DNA from: Pseudomonadota bacterium
GTDB taxonomy: Bacteria > Myxococcota_A > Polyangia > Polyangiales > Polyangiaceae
Assembly: GCA_023423895.1 (NCBI GenBank)
Contig: JAFAER010000055.1
Location: 1 to 64,000, forward strand
Reading direction: 5' to 3'
Length of the DNA: 64,000 bases
The notes under the pieces were generated by a model. The model worked only from the letters and a program-made list of their open reading frames with translations, had not been told where the DNA came from and did not search any database. The translations under genes and the position numbers were made by a program. This document shows, piece after piece, positions 1 to 8,161 of this stretch (position 1 is the first letter of the stretch; each line of letters starts with the position of its first letter).

Positions 1-574
1 CCACCGCACAGAGATGCGCGCGCTTCTGCAGAAACGCCATCGGATGCATTCCGCCCCGCCAAAGCATCCCGCATGCCGCCCCACGCCGCCCCGCCCCCTC
101 CCCAAATCCAACCGTCCACTCGGTTCATCCCGGGGCCCAGGCCCCCCAAAATGCAGGCCTTTTCAGAGTCAGCAAGCTGACTCCGAAATTGGATGCATTT
201 TGCGGCACCCGGGTGGGGGTGGCCCGGGCCACTTTGGGCCTGGCACGGGGCCACCTGCCGAGCGGATGGGTGAAGGGCGGCCGCGGAGATTGGGCGGCGC
301 TCGGGGCGCCTGGGCCGGCCGTATGCCAAGGGGCGCGAACGGGGGGCGTCACCCTGCGCTTCGAAGGGAGAGGCGAAGGGAGAGGCAGACGCGCGCCCGA
401 ATGGGCGATCGTCACCTCGCCCTTCGAAGAGAGAGGCAGATGGGCGCGGGAACGGGAGCCGTCGCCTCGTTCGAACGCGAGGACGCGGTCACCTGGCGCT
501 TCGAAGAGAGAGGCAGGGGAGCGGGGACGCCTGAGGCAGGGACCGAAGCTGGGCCTGCGGACCGTGGGGCAGGA
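1..574. other. Gene-poor stretch with short repeats
   Basis: I see no convincing gene here: the open frames are low-complexity Arg/Gly/Pro readings of GC-rich DNA. It lies downstream of the leftward DedA gene. It holds a perfect inverted repeat at 166-183 (arms GAGTCAGC and GCTGACTC, two bases apart) and a dispersed short repeat at 348-519, listed separately. It may be decayed intergenic sequence, or the 3' flank of a gene beyond the window start. Confidence 0.6.
348..519. repeat. Four irregularly spaced copies of a GTCACCTGGCGCTTCGAAG-type unit
   Basis: Copies of a roughly 28-base motif (GTCACC, then C/G-rich bases, CTTCGAAG and AGAGAGGCAG) start at 348, 411, 461 and 488. The third is degraded and keeps only the first part. 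TTCGAA sits at the centre of each copy. The spacings (63, 50 and 27 bases) are not constant, so this is not a simple tandem array. The function is unknown. Confidence 0.6.
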
Positions 575-1237
575 TCAGGCGGCTTCGGCCTTCTCGTCGT
601 CCTTCTCTGACTTCGCGCCGCGGTGTTTCCACCACTCGATGACCATCGGCATGACGGAGAGGATGACGATGCCGACGACGATGAGCTCGAAGTGCTTCTT
701 CACTACCGGGACCTGACCGAGGAGCCAGCCCGAGCCGAGCATCAACGTGACCCACGCGACCGCTCCGACGATGTTGTAGACGATGAACCTCCGGTAGTTC
801 ATCGCGCCGGCGCCCGCGACGAACGGCGCGAACGTCCGGACGATCGGGACGAAGCGCGCGAGGATGATCGTCTTGCCACCGTACTTCTCGAAGAACTTGT
901 GCGTCTTGTCGAGGTGCTTGCGGTTGAACAGGCGGGACTTCTCGCCCTTCATCACGCGCGGGCCGATGGCCTTGCCGATCTGATAGTTGAGGGTGTCGCC
1001 CACGATGGCAGCCGCGATCAGTCCGACCGCGAGGAGGCCCAGGTCGAGATATCCGCGCGACGCGACCGCCCCCGCTGCGAAGAGGAGCGAGTCGCCCGGG
1101 AGGAACGGCATGATGACGAGCCCCGTCTCCACGAACACGATCGCGAAGAGGATCGCGTACGTCGTGTTCCCGTGATCGATCGTGAACTGATCGAGGTTTT
1201 TCGTGAGGCTGCGGAAGATCTCCAGAAGCTCGTGCAT
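575..1237 (-). CDS. DedA family inner-membrane protein
   Basis: A 220-residue polytopic protein of the DedA (SNARE-associated/VTT) family. Members act as lipid scramblases or flippases, for example of undecaprenyl phosphate or phosphatidylethanolamine, and support envelope homeostasis. Visible family signatures are the conserved Glu at residue 37, the PGD turn at 47-49, and the Arg-rich re-entrant stretch RFVPIVRTFAPFVAGAGAM at 128-146. Hydrophobic segments lie near 27-58, 64-84, 136-175 and 184-200, followed by a charged cytoplasmic tail rich in Lys, Glu and Ala. The length is typical of the family. It starts at ATG 1237 without an obvious Shine-Dalgarno sequence and appears to be a single-gene unit. 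The transported lipid cannot be told from sequence. Confidence 0.93.
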   Translation of the reverse strand: MHELLEIFRSLTKNLDQFTIDHGNTTYAILFAIVFVETGLVIMPFLPGDSLLFAAGAVASRGYLDLGLLAVGLIAAAIVGDTLNYQIGKAIGPRVMKGEKSRLFNRKHLDKTHKFFEKYGGKTIILARFVPIVRTFAPFVAGAGAMNYRRFIVYNIVGAVAWVTLMLGSGWLLGQVPVVKKHFELIVVGIVILSVMPMVIEWWKHRGAKSEKDDEKAEAA

Positions 1238-1962
1238 CGGTGCGGGGGAACGTGTAGACCGGCTCGACTCTCCCGTCGAGCAGAATGGGGGCGCTGCGCC
1301 GGCGTCTAGCGCGGCCTTTGGCGGCCTCTAGCGGCCTTCTACCGCCTCGTCAGTCATGCGTGTGGCTCCGGCCGTCGAGCCCAAGGCCAGGCCTGCCGAG
1401 CCTGCGACGATCCGGAGCGGGCCAACAGAGCCAGAGAGGGCTGCGCTTGCGCGAAGGCGATCGCGCCTCGCCAATCGGCCCGCGACTCGGGCGGCGCGGC
1501 GAACAGCTCGACGCGAAGGCTCGAACGGCCCGGCTCGAACCGGCAAGGCACGTGGCCGGTGGCGGACGGCTTTGCCGCACGCTCGGATTCGACGCGGCCA
1601 CACGGCTCGGGTTGACGCGGGCACACGCGCCACGGCTCGGCTCGAGGGCAGTCCTTAGCGCGCACGGCACGGGTCAGCGCTGCTCAGCGACGTGCGGCAC
1701 ATGGCGCCACGCACGCGTTCGGTCGACATGCGGCAGCCTGCGGACGCTACGCGAGGGCGCTGCTCCCGCGCGTTGACGCGACCGAGCCTCGGCTCGGAAC
1801 GGGCGGGCAGGATGCGGGCGCACACCTCCGATGTCGAAGGCGCCGAGCTGCAGGCGGCGGATGCGGGGGCCTCCGTCGAGGCGCCGAGCCGCGGCGGCGG
1901 CGGACGCGAGCGCCTCCGATGTCGAAGGCGTCGATCCGCGGCGAGGAAGGCGTGGGCGGCTG
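1238..1962. other. 725-bp intergenic stretch without a supported gene
   Basis: Between the DedA and PP2C genes the DNA is very GC-rich, and frames open on both strands with no recognisable protein. The only structure I noted is an 18-base direct repeat (CCTCCGATGTCGAAGGCG) at 1825-1842 and 1913-1930, embedded in GAGGCGCCGAGC-like sequence. Part of the stretch must carry the DedA promoter, near 1238-1300 on the minus strand, but I cannot pick out its boxes. Confidence 0.55.
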
Positions 1963-2844
1963 CTACTTGTTGCGGACGCCGCCAGGGCCTGGCGAGGTGG
2001 CCTCGTCGGTCGTGTCGACCGAGTCGTCGCGCAGCGCTCGGCCGCGAGCCGCAGGAATCTCTTCCGTCGGCGCTTCTGGCTGCTCTTCGATCTTGATGAG
2101 GACGGCCGTGACGTTGTCCTCGCCGCCGTGCTCGTTCGCGCGGGCGATGAGCTTGGCGCAGGCATCGCGGATGTCCGGGTTCTGGACGACGATGCGCTGG
2201 ATCTCTTCGTCTGTGACCATGCCCGACAGACCGTCGGAGCAGAGCACGTAGACATCGCCCGGAGAGGGCTCATCGTGCTGGAGGTCGACGACGACCTGAT
2301 CCTGCATCCCGAGCGCTCGCGTGATGACGTTCTTCGGGAGCTCGCTCCGCTGCTCCTCCGTCAGGTCGGGCATCGCGAGCAGGTAGTCGTTGATGAGCGA
2401 GTGATCGCGCGTGAGCAGCTGGATCTGCCCGCCACGGACGCGGTAGCAGCGCGAGTCGCCGACATGGCCGATGTACATGCGGCCCTTGCGCGGACTGAAC
2501 ATCGCGCCCACGACGGTCGTGCCCATGCCGTGGTATTCGCGCGACCTCGTGCTCCGCTCGAAGATCTGGCGGTTCGCGACGCGAATGCCAGTGAGCAGGC
2601 GGTTTTCCTCCTCCGACAGGTTCGTGTCGAAGTGGAACGGCCACGTGACGTCGTCGTTGGCCGTGGACTTGAAGAACTCGCTGATCGTCTCGGTCGCGAG
2701 CTTGGACGCGACGTCACCTGCACGGTGACCTCCCATCCCGTCCGCGACGACGAACAGGTCGTACTCCTTGAGCACGACGTACGAGTCCTCGTTGTGCTCC
2801 CTTTGGAGCCCTACGTCGCTAGCTCCCGCTGCGATGGCGCGCAT
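1963..2844 (-). CDS. PP2C-type protein Ser/Thr phosphatase
   Basis: A cytoplasmic Mn/Mg-dependent protein phosphatase of about 293 residues that would reverse Hanks-type kinase phosphorylation. The PPM motifs appear in order: HNEDS near residue 17, VVADGMGGHRAG near 33-44, GMGTTVVG near 107, GHVGDSRCYR near 127-136, LTRDHS near 145, CSDGLSG near 202 and GGEDNVTAVL near 240. The metal-binding aspartates of VADG, SDG and EDN are all present. The C-terminal 40 residues are a disordered acidic tail. I chose ATG 2844; a TTG one codon upstream would also be open. frr lies just upstream on the same strand, with a 115-bp gap. The Ser/Thr kinase at 17.3 kb is one possible partner, but nothing in the sequence links them. 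Confidence 0.95.
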   Translation of the reverse strand: MRAIAAGASDVGLQREHNEDSYVVLKEYDLFVVADGMGGHRAGDVASKLATETISEFFKSTANDDVTWPFHFDTNLSEEENRLLTGIRVANRQIFERSTRSREYHGMGTTVVGAMFSPRKGRMYIGHVGDSRCYRVRGGQIQLLTRDHSLINDYLLAMPDLTEEQRSELPKNVITRALGMQDQVVVDLQHDEPSPGDVYVLCSDGLSGMVTDEEIQRIVVQNPDIRDACAKLIARANEHGGEDNVTAVLIKIEEQPEAPTEEIPAARGRALRDDSVDTTDEATSPGPGGVRNK

Positions 2845-2873
2845 CAAGTAGACGACTCCGCTTCTGAACCTTG

Positions 2874-2883
2874 GGAGATCTCC
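2874..2883. promoter_or_regulatory. Palindrome GGAGATCTCC upstream of the PP2C gene
   Basis: A perfect 10-base palindrome lies 30 bases upstream of the PP2C start, in the frr-PP2C gap. Its position suits an operator or part of the translation-initiation region, but chance palindromes of this size are common. No regulator is implied by the neighbouring genes. Confidence 0.25.
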
Positions 2884-2959
2884 AACGACGAGTGGAAGTC
2901 GTCCTTCGGCCGTCTCACCCCATTGAGGCTCGCCGGTAAGCTCGTGAGTGTCAAGGAGG

Positions 2960-3517
2960 TCATACCTCCATGATGTCCTTTTCTTTTTGAGCGATGATCT
3001 GGTCGACGACCTTCACGGAGTCGCTCACGGTTTCCTCGGCCTTCTTCTTCGCGCGGTCGACGTCATCCGCGCTGGCCTCTCCGCCCTCGTCGAGCTCGGT
3101 CAGCATGTCCATGGCGTCATGACGCGCTTTGCGGATGCTGACTTTGCACTCTTCGCCGTACTTCTTCGCGATCTTCACGAACTCGCGGCGGCGCTCTTCG
3201 GTGAGCGGTGGCAGCGGGATACGGATGAGGTCGCCGTCGGTTTGCGGGTTGAGATTGAGATCGCTTTCGCGAAGCGCCTTCTCGACGGACTTCACGGCCG
3301 TCTTGTCCCAAGGCTTCACCGTGATGAGGCGCGCCTCGGGCACGTTGACGTGAGCCATCTGGGCGAGCGGCGTCAGCGTCCCGTAGTAGTCGACCTTGAT
3401 GCCGTCGAGCAGGTTCGGGTTCGCTCGACCGGCGCGCAGCTTTGTGAGGTCTCGCTTGAGCGCCTCGTGGGCCTTGGCGATCGCGGTGAGCAAGTCTTTG
3501 TGAATATCGTCGAGCAT
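2960..3517 (-). CDS. frr: Ribosome recycling factor
   Basis: A 185-residue protein, the canonical length of RRF. With EF-G it splits the post-termination ribosome into subunits. Recognisable blocks are the start MLDDIHKDLL, the helix KLRAGRANPNLLDGIKVDYYG (Arg-Ala-Gly-Arg-Ala core), the sheet segment ITVKPWDKTAVKSVEKA, IRIPLPPLTEERRREFVKI, and the final coiled helix ending in KDIMEV. The open frame extends 12 codons further upstream, but ATG 3517 matches the family start and has a GGGAG about 12 bases upstream. In many bacteria frr follows pyrH; here the next upstream gene is divergent, so frr heads its own unit, perhaps with the PP2C gene. Confidence 0.97.
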   Translation of the reverse strand: MLDDIHKDLLTAIAKAHEALKRDLTKLRAGRANPNLLDGIKVDYYGTLTPLAQMAHVNVPEARLITVKPWDKTAVKSVEKALRESDLNLNPQTDGDLIRIPLPPLTEERRREFVKIAKKYGEECKVSIRKARHDAMDMLTELDEGGEASADDVDRAKKKAEETVSDSVKVVDQIIAQKEKDIMEV

Positions 3518-3740
3518 CGCGGCGGGCTCCCGGGTCAGATCAGCGGGGCGCACCTTAGCCCGAGGTATGGCCCGACAGGAAGAGGGGGCTGGTGCGATGA
3601 GGCGTCTCTTTCACCGTTGTCCATGCTTTCGAGGGGTCGCCAGTGCAAAGCGGCCCGCCACTCGACCAAAATCACGGTCGAGTCCTGCGCCAGACGGACC
3701 GACGATGGCGGGCTCGTCCCTGTTGGCGAGCGCGCGACCA

Positions 3741-3768
3741 GGCTGGCGCGACAGGGCTGGCGCGACAG
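3741..3768. repeat. Two perfect 14-bp tandem copies of GGCTGGCGCGACAG
   Basis: The copies at 3741-3754 and 3755-3768 are identical and lie in the 291-bp divergent gap between frr and the exported-protein gene. They sit 41-68 bases upstream of the GTG at 3809. A degenerate third copy may follow (GGACGGCGCG). They could affect spacing in the promoter or leader. Confidence 0.55.
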
Positions 3769-3808
3769 GGACGGCGCGCCGTCGCCCCGTTGATGGTAGA
3801 TAGCCTGC

Positions 3809-5617
3809 GTGAAGTGGCAGAGGTGGCACGTCGTCGCCGCCGGGGCGGCCCTCGCGATCGCCTCCGTCGTCGCGTACGGCAAGTGGAGCGGCACACCGCA
3901 GTTGCCCGATGCCGGCATGTCGGACGCGCCTCTGGTGAACGCTCCTGAGGACTTGATCGCCGAGGTCTACGTCGTCTCGCCGAACTCGTCTTGGACGAAG
4001 CTCCAGAGAGGCGTCGGGGGAGCGGTCGGGATCCTGCCGGCCACGCTGCCTGGACTGCTGGTCGCGCTCGCCGAGCTGGACGCCTCTCTCGCCAGTGAGC
4101 TCGATGGCACTGCGCCGATGTTCGGCGTCGTCGCCGGTGACCCCGCCGATCCCGCGGCGGTGTTCGCGATGAAGCTCGTCGATGCACGCCGCGCGCGCAG
4201 TCTGCTCGTCGACGGGGAGACGTCTCGCTTCACCGCCAAAGACGCGGACGGGATGACGATCCTCGTCCCGAACCCGAAGACGGGCCGTCCGTCCGCCAAC
4301 GAGAAGCGGTTCGAGATCGCGATCACGGAGAACGGATACCTCCTGGTCTCCCGCGCGGCCGCGGACCTCCCGCGGCTCGGGCCGTACGTCACGCGGACGC
4401 TGCCTGCACGGCCACTGCCGACGGAGTCCGCGGCGGTGATCGAGATCCCACGGAGCGCGCTGAGGACGATGCTCCAACCGAAGCTCGATGCGCTCTGGAG
4501 GGACGGCAAGTCCTTTCTCCTCACGCAAGACGAGCGGATGCGCGCCGAGCGTGGGCGCGCGCCGGACTTCGGCGATCCCGCCGCCATCGTGGGCACCCTC
4601 GACGCGATGCTTGCTCGTCGGCTCGCGATCGTCGGCGACCTCGACAAGATCCGTCTCGCGCTCGACATCACCGAGGACGCGACCGTGCTCACGGCGACGC
4701 TCAGTCCGGGCACCGAAGGACCGGCGCGCACGTGGATCGAATCCATGCAGATCGGCGACGCCAGGCCGGTGCTTTCCTTGCCCGCCGTCTCGGCGCTCGC
4801 GATGTCCGTGCGCGACGGCGAGGCGGACCGCGCGGAGCAATCGAAGGAGCTCGAGAAGACGATCACGTCGTCGCTGGGCACGCGCCTCCAGGACCCGACG
4901 AAGCTGCACGAGGTCATCGAAGCGATGACGGCCGCACGCGACGAGTCCATGGCGCTCGCGCTTGCGGTCGACGAGCCGACGGGCCTCCTCGTTCGCGCGC
5001 CCGTGCGCGATACGGCGGCGGCCGACAAGGCTCTCCGCGGTGCGTTCGAGCTCGCGACGACGAAGCCGTTCAAGGAGCTGCTTCGCGTTCGCGAGATGAC
5101 CTCGTCGACGGAGGAGCTGCCCGGGCTCGGAAAGATCTCGAGCGTCGTTCTCGCGCGCGAGCCACGGGATCCGAAGCGCACCCCGGAGAGGCGCCCATCC
5201 GGAGACGCCGGCGCGTCGCTCGCGCGCGCGTCCACGTCCACGTCCACGTCCACGTCCACGTCCACCAGCCGCTCACAGAGCACCGGCGCCGCGTGGATCA
5301 CCGAGGCGGTCGAGGGCGGGCAGGCTGTGCTAGCGCTCGGCGCAGGATCGGAGCCTGCAGTCACGCTCAAGCTCGGCGCCCGGCCCGATCGCAAGCTCGC
5401 TGACGAGCCCGCGCTCGCTCGTTTCACGACCGCCATTGGCAGCGACGCGTCGACGATCGTCATCGCGCAGCCGCTGCGTCTCGAACCCAAACGCGCGAAC
5501 CTGCCGACGGCGCCTCTCGGGATCGCGATCGGGCGGAAGGGAGGCGACGCGTTCGTCCGCATCGACATCGCAGACGCGCTCCTTCGCGAGGCCGCACGCT
5601 GGCAGATGGGCTTCTGA
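3809..5617 (+). CDS. Large exported protein with a Ser-Thr linker, unknown function
   Basis: A 602-residue protein starting at GTG 3809. A short basic N-terminus is followed by a hydrophobic stretch (about residues 7-22, VVAAGAALAIASVVAYG), so it is probably anchored to or secreted across the inner membrane. The body is soluble, alternating alpha/beta-like sequence, with no motif I can name with confidence. It looks like the DUF3352-type periplasmic proteins only in general composition. Residues 475-486 are a pure Ser-Thr alternation encoded by a hexanucleotide tract. It separates the main body from a C-terminal domain of about 110 residues beginning near ITEAVEGGQ. It is divergent from frr and convergent with the next gene, so it is probably a single-gene unit. 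Confidence 0.75.
   Translation: MKWQRWHVVAAGAALAIASVVAYGKWSGTPQLPDAGMSDAPLVNAPEDLIAEVYVVSPNSSWTKLQRGVGGAVGILPATLPGLLVALAELDASLASELDGTAPMFGVVAGDPADPAAVFAMKLVDARRARSLLVDGETSRFTAKDADGMTILVPNPKTGRPSANEKRFEIAITENGYLLVSRAAADLPRLGPYVTRTLPARPLPTESAAVIEIPRSALRTMLQPKLDALWRDGKSFLLTQDERMRAERGRAPDFGDPAAIVGTLDAMLARRLAIVGDLDKIRLALDITEDATVLTATLSPGTEGPARTWIESMQIGDARPVLSLPAVSALAMSVRDGEADRAEQSKELEKTITSSLGTRLQDPTKLHEVIEAMTAARDESMALALAVDEPTGLLVRAPVRDTAAADKALRGAFELATTKPFKELLRVREMTSSTEELPGLGKISSVVLAREPRDPKRTPERRPSGDAGASLARASTSTSTSTSTSTSRSQSTGAAWITEAVEGGQAVLALGAGSEPAVTLKLGARPDRKLADEPALARFTTAIGSDASTIVIAQPLRLEPKRANLPTAPLGIAIGRKGGDAFVRIDIADALLREAARWQMGF
5231..5266 (+). repeat. (TCCACG)6 microsatellite encoding Ser-Thr
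   Basis: Six consecutive hexamers, the last ending in C rather than G, lie in frame in the exported-protein gene and encode alternating Ser and Thr. A seven-unit tract of the same hexamer, in the same phase, encodes the same linker in the kinase gene at 18573-18614. Gain or loss of units would keep the reading frame, so linker length can vary without damage. Confidence 0.9.
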
Positions 5618-5620
5618 CGT

Positions 5621-6511
5621 TCAGGGCGGGACGAGCGGCTTCACTGGATCGCGCGCAAGAACCTCGATCGCGCCGTCGAGCCACAACGTGACGAGCTCTT
5701 CCGCGAGGAGCGCGCTGTCGGCCGAGCTCGTCGTCACCGGCGCGCCGGCCGCACGCGCGGCGTCGGTCCAGCGGAGGCGCGCTTCGCGGAGGAGGTCCTT
5801 CCCGCGCATCGGCGCATCGGCCTCCGCGAGCGCCTCGAGCGCAGCTCGTAGAAGTGAGGGGGCAGCGTCGACCGGGGCCGCGGTGCCCGGCACGATGCCT
5901 CGGCCCTCGATCCAGCCATCGAGGAGCCGTTCGTCGCGAACACGGACGAGCCCGCCCTTCGGCGCGCGACGTTCGCGGACGAAGAGCAAGGGGTGAGCGG
6001 TCGCGCCGAGCGTGATCGTCGCCAGGATCGCGCGGTCGACCGCATGTTTCGGCTGCACACGCGCGCGAGGAATCTCGCGCTCGACGAGCGCCAGCCCCGC
6101 CGTCGACGCGCCGGCAACGAGCTCGCGGAGCCGCGCGGGCGACACGGCAAGCGCACGCGGAGCCTTCTCCGCGTGGGCGGCCCATGCCCGCGCGCGTGCG
6201 TACGCATCGGTTCCGAGCCGAGACTGCGGCTGTTGCGGTGCAGACAGGAGGCCGAGCGCCGCCGACGATGCGACGACGACGGCGACGACGCCCTCGGATC
6301 CGATCGCTTCGCATGCGGCCGCGAACGACCCGGCATCGAGCTCCGGCCCGTCGACGGTGACGAGCACGTCCGCGGACCGCACGGCGGCGAGGTCCGCGGG
6401 AGCCGCCCAGACGACGGACGCGTCTCGGCGGCGAGGCGCGAGCCCGTACAGCATCGACGTCAGGAGCGCGCGATGCGCGAGCGCGTTCGCGTCGAGACCG
6501 GTCGTCGTCAC
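5621..6511 (-). CDS. Hypothetical protein coupled to the upstream methyltransferase
   Basis: A 296-residue protein starting at GTG 6511, which overlaps the stop codon of the upstream methyltransferase by four bases (GTGA), so the two are probably translationally coupled. The middle contains a Lys/Arg-rich segment (PRARVQPKHAVDRAILATI) and the C-terminus a predicted helical domain (LLRAALEALAEADAPMRGKDL). I do not recognise a catalytic motif. The N-terminal part reads like an alternating alpha/beta fold without a glycine-rich SAM loop. Tight coupling suggests that it works with, or is a split-off C-terminal module of, the methyltransferase regulatory region. The open frame extends far upstream inside the methyltransferase gene, but that part is a shadow. 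Confidence 0.7.
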   Translation of the reverse strand: MTTTGLDANALAHRALLTSMLYGLAPRRRDASVVWAAPADLAAVRSADVLVTVDGPELDAGSFAAACEAIGSEGVVAVVVASSAALGLLSAPQQPQSRLGTDAYARARAWAAHAEKAPRALAVSPARLRELVAGASTAGLALVEREIPRARVQPKHAVDRAILATITLGATAHPLLFVRERRAPKGGLVRVRDERLLDGWIEGRGIVPGTAAPVDAAPSLLRAALEALAEADAPMRGKDLLREARLRWTDAARAAGAPVTTSSADSALLAEELVTLWLDGAIEVLARDPVKPLVPP

Positions 6512-8028
6512 ACAGCCTCCGGGCGGACGAGGAACGCATGCCGGCGGAAGCGGTCGAGCACCGTCGCGACGAAGCGGCCGACCTCCTCGTCCGTCGCGCC
6601 GGCCAGCGAACCGGCGAGCGAAGACGGAATACCCCCGACGGCGCTCTGCAGGTCCCGGGCTACCTCCGGGGGCGTGCGCGCGCCGTCGAGGAGGCCCACG
6701 ACGGCGAGCTCGGACCACGGCACCCGGAACGACCGATGCAGCGCGTTCGTGAGCACGGCGGATGGCGCGTGCCGGGAGGCTGCACGCTGCGCGTGGATGC
6801 GGACGTGCGCTGCGACGCGAGGGCGCTCCGTCGTGTCGGTGCCGAACGCCGGCGCCTCGGTCGCGAGCGTGAGCACACCTTCGCAGAAGCCCTCGAAGAG
6901 CTGGCGTGCGAGCGCGGCTCGGGCCTCGTCGTCGTCTGCGAGATCGCGCACGGCGACGAATGCCGGCGCGTGACGGGCCGCGCGGGCGAGCCCTTCGCTG
7001 CCCACGGGCCGTACGAGCGCGCCCGTCGTCGTCCGCCATGTGCCCGGGGACACCGGCGTGAAGTCGGCCCATAACCGGAGGTTCGTCACGGAGCGCGCAT
7101 CGGGAGCCCTTGCAGCGGGAGCGTCGTCGCGCTGGACGAGCACCTGGAGGAACGGCGTGCCCGTCTGGGCGAGGTCGTCCGCGAGATCCACGAACGTTGC
7201 AGCCGCGCGGGCCGGTCGCAGCGGGGTCTCGCAGACGAGCCGCAACCCCGCCCGCGCCAGGTGCTCGGACAGATCGCGGACGGAGAACGGCTCGTTGATC
7301 GGCGCGAGCAGGTCGTGGAAGACGTAACGCGGGAAGGGGGCGTCGGGGGACGCCCCTCGTTCGACGTGCGCGATGTACTCGCGTGCCGCCGCGGACAGCA
7401 CCGCGCGAAACCCGCCGCCGTCTTCCTCCGTGCGGCCCAGGTCGGCGATGACGCGCAGGGCCTCGGTCACCTTCCGTGCCGGATCATCGATGGCGCGCGT
7501 CGCGTCGAGCGCGAGCTCTCGCAGCGCGCGGCGGAGCTCCCACCCGGGCGACGCGTTCACGCTCAAGAAGCCGATGCCACGCGGCGCCAGCGCGGCCCGC
7601 ATCACGCCGAGGAGATCCGCGCGAACCTGCGGCGGGACCCAAGAGTACATTCCGTGCGCGACAACGTAGTCGAAGCTCTCCGGTGCTTCTCCCGCGAGAC
7701 CCGTCGAGCGCACCTCACGGATGTCGGCCGCATGGAGCGCGACGTTGTCGAGCCCCGACGCGCGGCCGGCCTCGATGCCGCTCGCGATGGCGCTCGCCGC
7801 GAGATCGAACCCGACGAATGTCGCCCGCGGAAGGTAGGTCGCGGCGGCGAGGAGGTTCTCGCCGTTGCCGCAGCCGATCTCGAGGACGCGCGCCGTCGAG
7901 GGCGAGGCGGCTTCCAGGCCTGCGAGCGCCGCGAGCGTCGCCATCGAGAACGGATGCGTCTCAGCGTTCGCCTCGGTGTCGTACGGGACCTCGTCGTAGG
8001 CGAACCGCTCGGTCTCGGCCACGGCCAC
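6508..8028 (-). CDS. SAM-dependent methyltransferase with C-terminal regulatory domain
   Basis: About 506 residues from GTG 8028 (GTG 8022 is equally possible; neither has a good Shine-Dalgarno sequence). The N-terminal half is a class I methyltransferase: motif I VLEIGCGNGEN at about 48-58, acidic ribose-binding Asp in FVGFDLA near 75, then a block (VVAHGMYSWVPPQVRADLL) typical of proteins carrying the methyltransferase regulatory domain PF10119. The FHDLLAPINEPFSVRDL segment near 260 fits that domain. In related rickettsial and proteobacterial proteins this architecture methylates protein lysines, but the substrate here is unknown. It is divergent from the DUF1080 gene across 133 bp, and the next gene overlaps its stop codon. 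Confidence 0.85.
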   Translation of the reverse strand: MAVAETERFAYDEVPYDTEANAETHPFSMATLAALAGLEAASPSTARVLEIGCGNGENLLAAATYLPRATFVGFDLAASAIASGIEAGRASGLDNVALHAADIREVRSTGLAGEAPESFDYVVAHGMYSWVPPQVRADLLGVMRAALAPRGIGFLSVNASPGWELRRALRELALDATRAIDDPARKVTEALRVIADLGRTEEDGGGFRAVLSAAAREYIAHVERGASPDAPFPRYVFHDLLAPINEPFSVRDLSEHLARAGLRLVCETPLRPARAAATFVDLADDLAQTGTPFLQVLVQRDDAPAARAPDARSVTNLRLWADFTPVSPGTWRTTTGALVRPVGSEGLARAARHAPAFVAVRDLADDDEARAALARQLFEGFCEGVLTLATEAPAFGTDTTERPRVAAHVRIHAQRAASRHAPSAVLTNALHRSFRVPWSELAVVGLLDGARTPPEVARDLQSAVGGIPSSLAGSLAGATDEEVGRFVATVLDRFRRHAFLVRPEAV

Positions 8029-8161
8029 GGAACGAGCGTAGCAAGGGTGCTCGCGCGCGCCAGACGCCGAGGGAAGCGGCGAGCGCCTGGGCCTGGAGAT
8101 AGAGGCATCGGACTCTACCGTGACGCTGGTCACGAGACCGGAGTCGGAGCAAAGTGCTGAA

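Noticed and set aside
1285..1776. A 163-residue plus-strand frame in the 1.2-1.9 kb gap
   Set aside because: Arg/Leu-rich composition typical of random GC-rich frames, with overlapping equals on the other strand and no ribosome binding site.
3611..5568. Long minus-strand frames opposite the exported-protein gene
   Set aside because: Low-complexity shadow frames without start context; the plus-strand gene has a signal sequence.
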